DNA of 64,000 nt from Patellaria atrata CBS 101060 (lineage: Eukaryota; Ascomycota; Dothideomycetes; Patellariales; Patellariaceae), in NCBI GenBank assembly GCA_010093705.1, contig MU006118.1, positions 121,906 to 185,905 of the forward strand, read 5' to 3'. How positions within the stretch are numbered: the first letter of the stretch is position 1; each line of letters opens with the position of its first letter. Below are positions 46,143-57,369 of the stretch, in pieces. A model generated the notes under the pieces. The model was given only the letters and a program-made list of their open reading frames with translations, made no database searches and was not told the DNA's origin. A program made the position numbers and the translations under genes.

Positions 46143-46879
46143 ATGTCACAAAAGACAATGAATAGCGCAAATTCTCGGAGTAAGTTCCCACTTCTATTTA
46201 CCACTACCATACAATCATATCTGAACGGACCAAGCTACCTCAAATCCCGTATCATCTCCGTCGTGGTCTGCTCCAGTCAACCAGCAACCTTTCATCTCCG
46301 TTCTTCCCTTATGGTTCAGGAATCTGACCGTTTCCGCAACGCTCTCAACGGTAACTTCAATGAATCCGAGACGGAAAAGATCGATCTCAGTGACGAAGAC
46401 CTCCAGCCGTTCGGCTACTTTGTGGATTACCTTTACCGTGAGACGTGGTTGCTTGATACCAACACCAAGCATCCATCTGAGAATCTGATACTCACGCGGC
46501 TCTACCTCTTAGGAGAGCGACTCCAGGCAAGCTCATTCCAGGCAGTCGCCCTACGCAAATTCGGGACAACGTTCAGGGGGAGCGTCGTTCTTGATGACCA
46601 GTCAATTTGCAATTTACTTGAGATTGCGTGCACTGAGCTTCCGCAACGTGTGCAGGAAAACCCACTTCACGCGCAAATATATTGTACGCGGTTTACAAGC
46701 TCACATCTTTGCAGAAGTTCCCAGCGTTTCGTCAACTGTTGAGGGAGTATCCTAAGATTGCGGCTGAAATTGCGGTACGCGCAGGTGCGACTCTAGAGGG
46801 TCAACCGAGCTTAAAGACAGTTTTTTCAGAGACGAAACAGTCCGACAGGTTTACTCCTGAGAGCTTGTATGAGACGTGA
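46143..46879 (+). CDS. BTB/POZ-domain protein with an apparent frame break near its 3' end
   Basis: The frame 46143-46742 encodes 199 residues with a BTB/POZ core: YLKSRIISVVVCSSQPATFH, then SLMVQESDRFRNALNGNFNE, DLQPFGYFVDYLYRETWL and LYLLGERLQASSFQAVALRK. After NPLHAQI at about 46680 the family-like C-terminal continuation (YAVYKLTSLQKFPAFRQLLR ... RFTPESLYET, stop at 46879) lies in another frame. Either the gene carries a frameshift, the assembly has an indel, or a 50-bp intron with a poor GTGCAG donor (46641-46690 region) bridges the two. Such BTB proteins are numerous in filamentous ascomycetes and mostly of unknown role (KCTD/SCF-adaptor-like functions are guesses). A good GTAAGT donor at 46181 has no in-phase acceptor and was not used. 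Confidence 0.65.
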
Positions 46880-48075
46880 AGTTAGGTCGTCCTATATGGA
46901 TTGTTGTTTGATATTTGATACTGTTGAATATGGGAACATAGAGGTACAATTGTTCAGAATTCACCATTCATGTGTAATTTTTTTTTCGCATGGATTCAAC
47001 CATACTCATTGCGACCCTATTTCCTTTCCGTGGTACCATTATTTGCAATATTGAAGCATCAGCCTGTAGCCACAGTCACCTCCTATTGAGGTCTCTCTTA
47101 TGTCAACTCAGGGATAGAGAGTCCAAAATATTGGGAGAAATGAAAGCAAAAAACTCAACACGTTATCCGGAGAAGTAGGGGATAGGGAACCCATCTTTCG
47201 AGAATTTTACTTTACCGCCGAGTTCACGTAAACCTAAAAATTGGTTGACAGAATTTTCTAAAAGAAATCGCCCGTTATTTAAGCTATGCAAAAATTAGAG
47301 GTTCGAGAATTTGAGTTGGATGTAGGTATACTCCCTTGGACAGAACCCGTGAATCGTTCCCATCCCCTGACTCCCAGGAGGTTCCCTTCCTTTCCATAGC
47401 GACCATCCCCTTGAAATACTTTAAAGCTCTAGAATATCTTTCTGCATAGTAGAAGAGACACATTCTTGCAGTCTTGCTCCACCCTTAATAACCCTCTATT
47501 GCTCTTTTAGATCCCGAAATATCATAGACGGTAATCTGTTCATGAAGATAAATTCAGCTACAAAACGTGAATGTCTATCTCATGGTGAATCCTGGAAAAC
47601 GGAATTTTTGAGTACCGACCGTAATTATGTAAAATACACTCAAGGTGAGTACGCTGATACTTTTTCTTGAATAGATCCCCGTACAAATTATATACTTTTA
47701 CTTTCGTGCATCATCTTTGTCAAATGTGATAGCGGACGTAGAGTAGAAATAGCCATTGTACGTTGATTCCATCATAACGAAGTAGGCTATAGAGCGTATA
47801 AGGGGCCAACATTCATTTCGAAATAGTATGGATAAAAGAACATGAGGGTATTGACGAGTTGATTTAAGGTTCTCCAGTCGTTCTAACGTTGCACGTGATC
47901 GACCCCTTCCATATCTATTTAGGCGCACAAGTTTCCATCTCGTTTTGCACATATACCAGGGTTAGCTCCAATATGTTCATCGCTATATATTCAAGTGAAT
48001 GACCGAAGTGGAAAGATGGCTATACTGAACGTGCAGTTACAATTCACGCATTTTGAGCTATCCCGTGTTGGAGGG

Positions 48076-48083
48076 TGACGTCA
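48076..48083. promoter_or_regulatory. CRE octamer TGACGTCA
   Basis: Perfect palindromic ATF/CREB-type bZIP site 155 bp upstream of the DUF1772 start codon. In fungi such sites are bound by Atf1/AtfA or related bZIPs in stress responses; use here is inferred. Confidence 0.6.
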
Positions 48084-48088
48084 AAAAG

Positions 48089-48109
48089 AGGAGCTCGAAG
48101 CGAGCTCCT
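48089..48109. repeat. Perfect inverted repeat, 9-bp arms and 3-bp loop
   Basis: Arms aggagctcg and cgagctcct are separated by aag, only 5 bp after the CRE octamer. Each arm contains the palindrome gagctc. It could be a dimeric factor site or an RNA hairpin in the leader. Confidence 0.75.
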
Positions 48110-48237
48110 TAGATACAAGTAGGAACAGCTCGTACGCTACGATTTCAATCCCTCCGCCATCTCAATAGAAAAGTAATTCAAGCCATCCAAAGCTCTCACT
48201 CAAAGTAAAATAACTCCATCTAGGACCAGACATCAAT

Positions 48238-49039
48238 ATGGCCGATAATCCACCTGTCCGAATTGGTGTTCGTCTTGCCCAGACGGTTGGCATCACCACT
48301 ACAGCTTTCTTAGCTGGTACGTACACACTAGCCGATTCATCAATAATGCTTCAGACGAGTATAATGCTGACAACTGTGGATGAGTTAGGTCAGCTTGCTG
48401 GTATCAGTTTCTTGACCATCCCGGCTATCATGGAAGCCCCGTCACCATTGGCCGTGAAGCAATATCAGAAAGTCCGTAACAACTCACTCCCTTATACGCC
48501 ACTTTTGGTGGTCGTCTCTTCGGCACTGTTTGGATATTTGGGGTATCACAAATGTAAGCTTCCGGCCTGGTTGGGTTGGACCTGTTTGCATCCCAGGTCG
48601 ATTGGGGAAGATCGAGAGCTAGGGATAATATCGGAAGTATCATGTCTGACTTATCTCTGCAGACCACCGACACTCCACCGATGAACCCGGCCTCGTTACA
48701 TCTGGAAGGCTGTTCATCACCGCGGCCGTCTTCGTCTTCTCTATTATCCCATATAGCATCCTCACAGTTGAGCCCGTTGACCACAAGCTTGAGAATAAGG
48801 CTGAAACCCTATCCACGGCCTCTCTGACTGACAACTCGACTGAAGCTGGAATCCATTACCAAGATACGGTGAAGGGACTTCTTGACAGATTTGCTACCAT
48901 GAACTTGGGTAGGGCAGCGATTGCTTTTGCCGCTGCCGCGATGGGAACGTGGGGCGCCATTGCCCACCATCACTCTGCGCATTTAACAAGCGTTGGAAGT
49001 CTTCACTTTGCAACTGGAGCTAACAGGATGGGTCACTAA
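48238..49039 (+). CDS. DUF1772 (anthrone-oxygenase-like) membrane protein
   Basis: Exons 48238-48316, 48389-48553 and 48663-49039 give 206 residues; introns 72 and 109 bp keep phase. The joins give AFLAGQLAGISFLTIPAIME and YLGYHKYHRHSTDEPGLVTS, both typical of the DUF1772 family. About four hydrophobic segments: the N-terminal QTVGITTTAFLAGQLAGISF, TPLLVVVSSALFGYLGY, GRLFITAAVFVFSIIPYSIL and a last one around LGRAAIAFAAAAMGTWGAI. Some members (anthrone oxygenases) act in aromatic polyketide pathways, but no polyketide synthase is nearby, so function is open. Confidence 0.86.
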
Positions 49040-50728
49040 GTGAGAAATTGGTCTCGGAGGCAATGAGCAATGAGCAATGAGCAATGATTGTTGAAGGTGA
49101 GAGTGAATGAATGGCGTTTGAGAAGTACGAATGTTTTTACTCCCCTTACTAGCTCTATCAAATATGACTTGTACTGTACTGCAGCTTTTCCAGGGGAAAC
49201 AATACTCCGACATCCAAACTTGTTACACGTTCGTGGGAGAGTACTGTACCTTAATACCTTACCCCTTCCCTTACCCGTACCTTACAGAAGCAAATGAACA
49301 AGTGTGAAGTAAGGTAGGCTGAGAGACGGTGCCCCGCACCATCTACTCTAAGGTTAACCGCGGCCATGAACAAACATTTCTTTTTTTTCTCATCTCTTAG
49401 AAATACCTTAAGCCTCACCACCGAAGTACAGGAGTACGGTACATTCCCATTAGCTGTACAGTTTACGGAAGGATATATCCAGCAGTTGACTGGCTTTCGG
49501 CTGTCTCCACCACCACACGATTGATACCAGTTACGGTGTGCATACTAGCGTACGAGTATCGGATCGGGTAGTTCTAAAGATTATTAGTTTAGATATATCC
49601 ATCCATACCTTACCTTACGGGATACTGGTAGGTAGGTATGGTTTATCTTAGACCCTTCTAGGCAAGCTATGCATGAGACAAAGACGACGGAATTACCACC
49701 ATCTAGGCGCAGATATCTCTGTTTTCTGACTGGCCCGGCTCTCCGTACCCAATCCATTATTCTTGCATACAGGAAGAAAAGAAAAGCCCGCGTGGTCTTT
49801 TGGAGACTCACCCGCATCCACGGTCAGGTTGTGCCGCTAGCACGGGTTGAAAGTTGCAGGTATGCAGTATTCAGCATTGTTTTGCTGTAGTAATGGTATT
49901 ATCATAACTTAGAGGGGTCTATGCAACTGGTCTTACACTGGCTTTTTTTTTGCCCTGCATATTGTATACTTGTCAGCGTCTGTCCCGGGTACATACAGCC
50001 CTTCAGGGGGAACGATATAGGGAGAAGAAGGCTGAATGCAGAACTTGAGGAGTCTCTTTAAAGGGCCGGAACTTCAACATGATCTGTCTCTCCCACGTTG
50101 TCTGTCCCATCGATTCCACGCGACCAAATTCTTGCGGAAAAAGTGTCTTACCATACTCTCAGTACTGTACGAGTAGGGGGATCATCGGATCGGTGAGTGG
50201 TGATCAACCTTTCGGTCTCGTGCCCGGGGGCTTTTGGCAATTGGCATCCACCACCAGAACTCCCTGATTGCGAGCTTGGCTCCGATAAGAGCCGACACCC
50301 ATCCCCCGCCAGCTCATACAAACAATACACAGCTACATCTGCTCGTACCGTCGTCTTAACATTCGCTTTCTTCCCTTTTGCACACATCAATTTCATTCAC
50401 TTCTTCATACTGGTTCATGTAGGAGGTAAGTTCAGACATATCCCCTGCTACATTCGGGTTCTAATCTAGTTCAACTGTGTGCTGATGACATTTCCCCACC
50501 TTAGCAATTCCGCGGCCAGCTAGAGGCCCCCGAGCTGTCTCCGCGATCCGTATACCACTCATAACACGGCTGAAGCTACATTGCTTTCTTCCTCTGTAGC
50601 TCATTGAGCTTTTCGAACACTCAGTTCTGCGTTCAATAGCTTCGCAAATCGATATCTATACTACACCCTGAGCAGACGTCCTGCATACCAACCGCGTCGG
50701 ACGCATTTACCCCTCCGTTGCAGGAAGC
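49040..50728. other. 1.7-kb intergenic region, long F-box/LRR leader
   Basis: Starts with a 7-bp repeat (gcaatga, four copies, about 49058-49086). Carries several ACCTTACCT-type motifs (49255-49316, 49605-49640) and C/T-rich DNA. A GTAAGT donor near 50423 lies in the probable 5' leader of the F-box/LRR gene, so a leader intron is possible. No coding gene supported. Confidence 0.5.
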
Positions 50729-52843
50729 ATGGAAGGAATCACGCCTCTTTCCATCGATGCCGTAGTGCATACCTCTGGAAGTGTCACTCCAACTAGTCCC
50801 TATTTACCCATTTCAGATGCTATACCAATTCAAAGACCTAAGATGAGAGGTCGGGATCGACTCTTTCAAAGTCTACAGCGGATATCCTCGTCACCTTCAT
50901 TGGCAAAGATGGGAAGAACGCCGTCCACTGGATACAGAGGAAGTGGAAAGGGGTCTATCTCCTGCGTTTCACTCTCATCCTCACCCTCCTCTTATGGTCA
51001 TTCCTATAACAGCTCATATTCGTCGGGATTTTCAGCTGGGTTCTCTACCGCTCCAACGTCGGTATCGAGTACCCCTGGACCCGATACCCCTTATTACGAT
51101 TCTAAGACCCGAATACGGACTGTTGCCCCTGGATCTACAGTAACATCTGTTCCTCTTCCGCCAGAGCTTCGTCCAGGCTCTAGATCTAGTCTAGATGACA
51201 TCGAGGAAGACTACTTTTCCAGACCTGTCAAAAAAGTCAGACAACTACAGAAACGACCCAACCTCAACTTCTGGAAGGATATGCCACCGGAAATCCGCAT
51301 GCACGTCCTCCAGTTTTTGAAGCCCAAGGAGATCGTTCGTTGTTCTTCAGTGTCCAAAGCATGGCATGAAATGTGTTTCGATGGTCAATTGTGGGCCAAT
51401 CTAGATGTATCTCAGTACTACCGGGAAATCCCCGCGCCTGCTTTGGTTAACATCATCACATCCGCAGGACCATTCGTACGGGATCTGAATCTTCGAGGTT
51501 GCGTCCAACTTCAGGAGAAATGGAATGTTAAAGGACTTGTGGACGCATGTCGGAATCTCGAGAACTTCTCTTTGCAAGACTGCCATATTGACCGGACTTC
51601 GATCCATTGTTTTTTGTTACAGAACTCCCGACTCATGCACATCAATCTCTCTGGATTAGGTGGAGCTACCAATTCGGCTATGAAGATTATAGGCCAACAT
51701 TGCCCAAAGGTCGAGTATCTGAACATTTCATGGTGCGAAAATATTGATACTCGCGGGATTCGGAAGGTCGTCGAGGGCTGCCCTGATCTCAAAGATCTTC
51801 GAGCTGGCGAAACAAAGGGATGGGACAATGTTGATTTCGTGCTTGAGATCTTCAAGCGGAACACTCTGGAGAGATTACTCCTTAACCACTGCGACAGCCT
51901 AACAGATGAAACCCTCACAACTCTAATGACCGGAGTGGATAGTGAAACAGACGTCCTCACAGGTCGCAAAATTGTCCCACCCCGAAAACTCAAACACCTG
52001 GACCTCACCCGCTGTCGGAGTATCACAGACGAAGGGCTCAAATCCCTCCCCCACAACGTTCCCCACCTCGAAGGACTGCAACTCGCCCACTGCCCCTCCG
52101 TCACGGACCTCCCTCTAATTGACCTCTTCCCCACAATCCCCAACCTCACTCATCTCGATTTAGAAAGCCTCGAGGAGCTCACCAACGCCACACTCCAGGC
52201 TCTGGCCACATCACCCTGCCATACCACCCTCACCCACCTCTCAATCTCCTACTGCGAGAATCTTGGCGACGCAGGCATGATCCCGGTCCTCAAGTCTTGC
52301 TCCTACCTAGAGGGTCTCGAGATGGACAACACCCGTATTTCTGACCTTGTCCTCACCGAAGCAGCCGCTATGTTGCGAGCCCGGAATCGCGGTGCTCGTG
52401 GCCTTACGGGATCTATGAAGCCAACTGTTGGGTTGAGGATCGTAGCGTACGACTGTGCAAACGTAACTTGGACAGGCGTGCGCGAAATTTTATCCCGCAA
52501 CGCCGAAGTGATGCGGCATGCCCCTGACTTGGCCACGCCTACACATCCGCGCGAAATAATTTCCCTCCGCTGCTTTTACAGCTGGCAGCAGACCGTGGAC
52601 GAGCATACGAAACGCGTCATGCGAGGCCGGTGGCAGGCCGCGAGGGATCTGGAGCGGAAATGGGCGAATTGGATGATGTTGAATGAGGAGGCGGGGGTGG
52701 GTGGGGCGAACAGTCGAAGAAGGAGACGGAGGGCGAGAGAGGCGAGGGAGGCGCATAGGGATGATGTTGAGGAGGAGACTGGGGTAGGAAGGGGAGGTAG
52801 GAGGAGAGCGAGGAGTGGACCAGGAGGGTGTGTTATTATGTGA
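50729..52843 (+). CDS. F-box/leucine-rich-repeat protein with C-terminal CaaX box
   Basis: Likely SCF ubiquitin-ligase receptor. Single exon, 704 residues. The first 175 residues are Ser/Pro/Gly-rich and disordered. F-box at about 179-225 (LNFWKDMPPEIRMHVLQFLK, then VSKAWHEMCFDGQLW). RNI-type leucine-rich repeats follow (VRDLNLRGCVQLQEKW, VEYLNISWCENIDTRG, LKHLDLTRCRSITDEG, LEGLQLAHCPSVTDLP, LTHLSISYCENLGDAG), as in Grr1 and the animal FBXL proteins. The C-terminus has two Arg-rich patches (SRRRRRRARE and GRGGRRRARS) and ends GGCVIM, a textbook CaaX prenylation box with Met favouring farnesyl. This parallels mammalian FBXL2/FBXL20, which end in CVIL and are membrane-anchored. Membrane location here is inference. 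Confidence 0.92.
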   Translation: MEGITPLSIDAVVHTSGSVTPTSPYLPISDAIPIQRPKMRGRDRLFQSLQRISSSPSLAKMGRTPSTGYRGSGKGSISCVSLSSSPSSYGHSYNSSYSSGFSAGFSTAPTSVSSTPGPDTPYYDSKTRIRTVAPGSTVTSVPLPPELRPGSRSSLDDIEEDYFSRPVKKVRQLQKRPNLNFWKDMPPEIRMHVLQFLKPKEIVRCSSVSKAWHEMCFDGQLWANLDVSQYYREIPAPALVNIITSAGPFVRDLNLRGCVQLQEKWNVKGLVDACRNLENFSLQDCHIDRTSIHCFLLQNSRLMHINLSGLGGATNSAMKIIGQHCPKVEYLNISWCENIDTRGIRKVVEGCPDLKDLRAGETKGWDNVDFVLEIFKRNTLERLLLNHCDSLTDETLTTLMTGVDSETDVLTGRKIVPPRKLKHLDLTRCRSITDEGLKSLPHNVPHLEGLQLAHCPSVTDLPLIDLFPTIPNLTHLDLESLEELTNATLQALATSPCHTTLTHLSISYCENLGDAGMIPVLKSCSYLEGLEMDNTRISDLVLTEAAAMLRARNRGARGLTGSMKPTVGLRIVAYDCANVTWTGVREILSRNAEVMRHAPDLATPTHPREIISLRCFYSWQQTVDEHTKRVMRGRWQAARDLERKWANWMMLNEEAGVGGANSRRRRRRAREAREAHRDDVEEETGVGRGGRRRARSGPGGCVIM

Positions 52844-53859
52844 GTCCATTATTAGGTTTGGGCTGAGGGATAACTGTCAGTAAGTGTCACTTAGTAGTAG
52901 GAGTATATCGGTAGATTTAGCGGGAAGGTTGCATTTCTGGGTCTATCTAGGTCGGGTGTCGGGTACCTTCCTTTCTTGATACACGCCATTTTGGGTTAGG
53001 GAGCTTCGTTCAGATTCTTCGGCGTCTACTCTATATGGATTTGTGCTTTTTTTCTCTTCCACTCATTAGGCGTCTATGGTTGCATAACGCGCCTTCGATC
53101 TTTAGACTACTTAGATTGGGTTTGGATGACGGTGACTGCATGGTACATGGGCTCTACGCTAGTCAGCACAGCAATGCTTCGGTAGCATTTACAGAGTATA
53201 TATCCCATACTAAACCATATCGTTACACTCCATAGTATCTGGTGTCTTCATTGCGTAGGGTATGCCTATAGAAATGGCTTATCGTCCCACAGTACGTTAT
53301 TTATCAGAGAGACCTGTTTACAAAGTGACCGTACTGTACAGTGCGAAACGAGTGAATTGTAAAAAAGGAGCCTACTATATAAAAGGGTTCTCTGTATAAG
53401 AGAAGTGAATTATATAAGAGGAGCGTATCATATAAGAGGGGTATACTGTGGAAGAGGAGTGTACTGTACGAGAAAACTATACTATATAAGAGAAGTGTAT
53501 TGTAAGAAAGCTCGTACTGCATGAGCAGAGTAAACTCTCTAAAAGGAACGTACTGTACTAGGGGATCGTACTGTATTGGAGGATTGTGCTATGCAGAAAG
53601 AGTGTACTGTTCAGAAGGACCCAACTGTATTCAAGGGGGAAGTTTTTTTTGGACGTAAGTTGTATTCAAAGAGGAAGTTAGATGAAATAACCTGGCCGGT
53701 ACTCAATTACAGAGTTCCGGTCGTAGCTAAACGCGTTAACTCAACCACCTCAGTCGCAGAATACGAGAGATTTAGTAGGAGTCTAGTATAAATATGTTGC
53801 GCAACGTATGAATTGTGCTTGGGGATGCGAACGTTTGTTCGTCGGAGATTAACTAGCTA
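52844..53859. other. Intergenic region containing a degenerate tandem array
   Basis: Between the F-box/LRR gene and the convergent NT-C2 gene. Apart from the array at 53326-53637 nothing is recognised; overlapping open frames on both strands (53304-53791) arise from the repeat. Confidence 0.6.
53326..53637. repeat. Degenerate 16-20 bp tandem array, about 15 units
   Basis: Units start with a tactgta-like core and continue with a purine-rich (aagaggagtg-like) half. Starts seen near 53373, 53390, 53409, 53427, 53442, 53462, 53478, 53498, 53515, 53531, 53551, 53569, 53587, 53605 and 53622. Units have diverged strongly, so the array looks old. Confidence 0.75.
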
Positions 53860-55138
53860 TTATTTGACTCCAGGCAGAATCCACCCACACAAGTCCTCTC
53901 TAACATCGAATTCGTCGATCTCACGCGCCGGTTTCTGTCTTCTACCATCTACGTCTGATTTCAACTGATGAGCCTGCTGCTCCAAACTGGCTCTGCCCCT
54001 GACTCCACCAGGTAGATTATTAAACTTCCGTGAAGAACTTCGTTGGTGGTTTTCATGTCTAGAGAAATCCGATGAGCGGTTTCTCCTATGTGTCCTCGGA
54101 TCACTGTCGCTGAAAGATGCACTATCGTCTCGTATGGGCGTTTCCTCGGGACGTGGCTGGCTGTATGGTTTATATTTGTCACCCCAACCGTCACCGCCTG
54201 CAAAAATATCTTCGATGCATTCGTCTGCTTTGAGTTCGCCGGGTTGGGCGGCCCAAGAGGCGGTTAGTGTACGCCGGTACATGTCTTGTAGCTCCCCTGT
54301 TTCGCGCGATTTGCTGCTTAAAGAGGGGATATCTGGAAAGGTCGTTAACAACGGTTTAGATAAAAATCCGATAGGCTACTCACGTCCGGGATCATCCGAT
54401 TCCGCTTGATCGCCGGTCATTATACCAGCGATTCCGCCGAAAACGGGTGCTGTTTTCAGAGGAGGTCTGGAAACATCTTTAGTCTATCCGTACCTTTACA
54501 ACAGGAGGCTAACTTACGCTACGAAGTTTCTATCTCCCTCTATCTGCTTCATAAAAATGCTGATCTTGAGAGTGCTGTTTATCTTGCTGTCCTGCATGAG
54601 GTATCTTCGACAGATGCCATCCTCTCCCTCTGCCTCACTGGGTTCCACATATTCGGCGAGATTAAGCTTCACGTGGCCTAGTATAATCCTTTCTCCTCTA
54701 CCCCCAGCCGAGTACTCCTGGATAACTTCAAAGTGTACGATAGACTCTTGCAATAAGCCGTTCTTGTCAATGGTCAAGCGGATTGGGACACGCTTCTCGT
54801 AGTCATATACGACCTTGTGTTCTTTGATTGGTAACTTTTCTGTGCGCCCACGGTGTTCTGCCGCCGCAGAATGGGGTAGATGCCATTTAATAAAGGATGT
54901 GCCCGAGACGAGGGGAACATTGTGAAGGTCTATTATCTGGATGGTATTAACTACAAGCCCAATGGGGAGACTCCAGGGTGCGAACCTTGAGATGTAACTC
55001 GAATTTAGGCTTTTGCTATCATTAGCTTTGCAATCTTCCAACAGATATTGGTACGAAGCTTACTCGTCGGTTCTTAGGAACTGCTATAGTCAGCGGGTTG
55101 GTTGCGAAAGAGACGTTCAGAGTCTCTCGTAGAGACAT
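53860..55138 (-). CDS. NT-type C2 domain protein (EEIG1/EHBP1-like)
   Basis: Minus-strand exons 55138-55064, 55015-54986, 54936-54518, 54466-54384 and 54332-53860 give 359 residues; four introns of 48-51 bp close in phase, and exon 2 is only 30 nt. The join gives AVPKNRRQKPKFELHLKIID and LHNVPLVSGTSFIKWHLPHS, the hallmark start of the N-terminal C2 (NT-C2) domain. It continues through GRTEKLPIKEHKVVYDYEKR, GRGERIILGHVKLNLAEYVE and the end STLKISIFMKQIEGDRNFVA. After it come PLKTAPVFGGIAGIM and a disordered Ser/Arg-rich C-terminus ending CGWILPGVK. NT-C2 proteins link membranes to actin or endocytic traffic in animals; the fungal role is inferred only. Confidence 0.88.
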
Positions 55139-55435
55139 GGCTCACCGAATGCTTGCATAATTGTAACTCTAACAATTACATGATTACGCTGTGATATATA
55201 TCGCAAACACGAGGGACCCCTCCGCTGGGTCCGTCAGGCCGCGATTCGATACAGTATTGTAAATGGATGCGAGGTGATGTTTCTTCATCATCATCCGGAG
55301 CTCTCGGTAGAGCTACAGTAGTTCTACCGGAAGCGGACGCTGATCCCCCAAGGCCGGCATCGATCATTCTTCCACATGCAACGACCTCAGCGAAGAAATC
55401 ATTGATCTATCATACTAACAGACTAGATTAATACG

Positions 55436-56822
55436 ATGGCAGTAACGCCGAATGCGATAGCGGATTGTGTTCTGTCAACATTCGATAGCCTCCCCGCCAA
55501 ATGCAAACCACGACCTCGATATGACAACGCCCGCGAATGGACTCCCCTAAGTGGTATCGTTCTATGTAAAGGTCTCTCCATTAGCCGCAAAATCCCCATG
55601 TATAAAGGCTAAGTAAGCTACTAGATGGAGAGATGTTGACTTGCGTGGCTCTTGGGTAAAACTGCATTTATACCGGTCAGCAACCCTCAGCTGATTATCA
55701 TTCACAGCACTGGTGCGAAATGTTTGCCGTTGTCGAAGATTCCCCGGGCTAAGGGTACCATACTACACGATTGGCATGCAGAAGTTCTAGCTATACGATC
55801 CTTCAATCTATTTCTCATACAGGAATGCGTACATCTTCTGGATGGAAAACAACAGTCAGATTTCATCAGACGCCGTACCGATACTGAAATCACAAAATCT
55901 GCCTTTCAGCCTTTTGAGATCAACGACAATATCGAAATTTACATGTACTGCTCCGAGGCGCCATGCGGCGATGCAAGTATGGAATTGGTCATGGGAGCAC
56001 AAGACGATCCCACTCCATGGGCGTTCCCGCAACCAGCACACTTATCTGTCTCTGGAGGTATCTCTACCGAAAATTCAACTATATTGAGTGGTCGAGGATA
56101 TTTCTCAGAGGTGGGTATAGTAAGGCGTAAACCATGTGTGTTGACAGTCGGACAGGACTAGCAATCTCTTTTGAGTTGACGATCATACAGCTCGCCCTGA
56201 CGCACCCCCTACCCTCAGTAAATCTTGCTCTGACAAACTTGCTTTGAAGCAATGTACGTCTCTGCTAAACTGTATTACATCTCTCCTTTTCCATCCCGGA
56301 AATGCGTACATCTACATGCTAGTGTTACCTAGCTCTCAATACGTCCCGAAAGCTACTGACCGGGCATTCGGTCCAGATGGACGTATGCTGGGCATAAATG
56401 ATGCTCAAAGGATTGGCTGGCCGGATGGTTATTCTTTTCGTCCGTTTGCCATGAAAACAACAGAACGTGAATTCGCCTGGTCTAGACGTAATGGCGAAGG
56501 ACGAGAGATGATTCCATGCAATTTGAGTGCTGTGTACACTCCTTACTGTCAAGAGACTCTAGTTGGAGGCGTGCTACAGGGAAGGAAACAATCAGATTTC
56601 CGCGCTGCTAGTCGAACGTCTCGAAGGGGTTTGCTGCAATTGCTCCAGAATCACCATTCTCTACGGCTTGTTTTACCGAAGGGGTCAATTGGCTTGAGTT
56701 ATACTGATCTGAAAAACTCTAGTTATGTTTGCGAATGGCGAAAGGTCAAGGATGATGTGAAAGCTAAAGCACTCAGGGGGTGGGTGTCAAACCAGAAAGA
56801 CGAGGCCTGGAGTTTGAATTGA
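55436..56822 (+). CDS. TAD1: tRNA-specific adenosine deaminase Tad1 (ADAT1)
   Basis: Converts A37 to inosine in tRNA-Ala. Exons 55436-55571, 55625-55655, 55708-56135 and 56191-56822 give 408 residues; introns of 53, 52 and 55 bp are in phase and exon 2 is only 31 nt. The zinc-dependent deaminase site is complete: HAEV (His79, Glu81) after AKGTILHDW, then CSEAPCGDAS (Cys142). The third ligand Cys is expected in LSKSCSDKLALKQC; the splice join there gives VRRKPSRPDAPPTLSKSCSD, as in family members. Downstream blocks (VLPSSQYVPKATDRAFGPDG, SAVYTPYCQETLVGGVLQGR, KQSDFRAASRTSRRGL) fit the ADAR/Tad1-type A-deaminase domain. It is divergently arranged with the NT-C2 gene across a 297-bp shared promoter region. 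Confidence 0.93.
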
Positions 56823-57369
56823 GGTAACAAAACACCATCAGATCATATACGGAGCCCCTTAGATGCATAAGTATAGTTAAACCCTGAGGAACATCTTTAA
56901 ATAGTTGCTGTGAGGTCAAATATAAATCACGTGAGCGTAAAGGATCACTGCGAGTTGTCCGTGGTTTGAAGCGGCTGCAGCCAGTCATTCTGAAGTTTAC
57001 CCACTCTTGATAACGCCAATCTTAAGAGTTGATTGAGGATTGAGCGGAGCATACAATCACACCTCAGTCATTAGATATTCTTACGGAACAGGTAAGAGAA
57101 GACAAGCCCAACGCTAATTAACCCTTGAATGCTCCTCCCTTCACTCCGTCAGCTTCTACCGGGCCTTGAATCGGTGACCATATTTAATAATTGTGTATCT
57201 CTCACACGATCTGCTTCCAATCATGTGCTCACAAGTTTTCATGTCTCTCACCGTCACTTTTTGAAGGATATCAATCCATGCGTCTGACGTTCTTATATCT
57301 CCACTTCCTTACCCGCTTTACGTATCCTTCTTCCGAATTTCTATACCATAACTCTACCATTCTATTATC
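56823..57369. other. Intergenic, promoter of cysteine dioxygenase
   Basis: Tail-to-head spacer with C/T-rich leader before 57370. Nothing else recognised. Confidence 0.5.

Larger units (their letters stand above)
46880..48237. other. 1.36-kb intergenic region
   Basis: No gene supported; an 84-codon minus-strand frame at 47698-47952 has no motif. The last 170 bp before the DUF1772 gene hold a CRE octamer and a perfect hairpin, listed separately. Confidence 0.55.
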
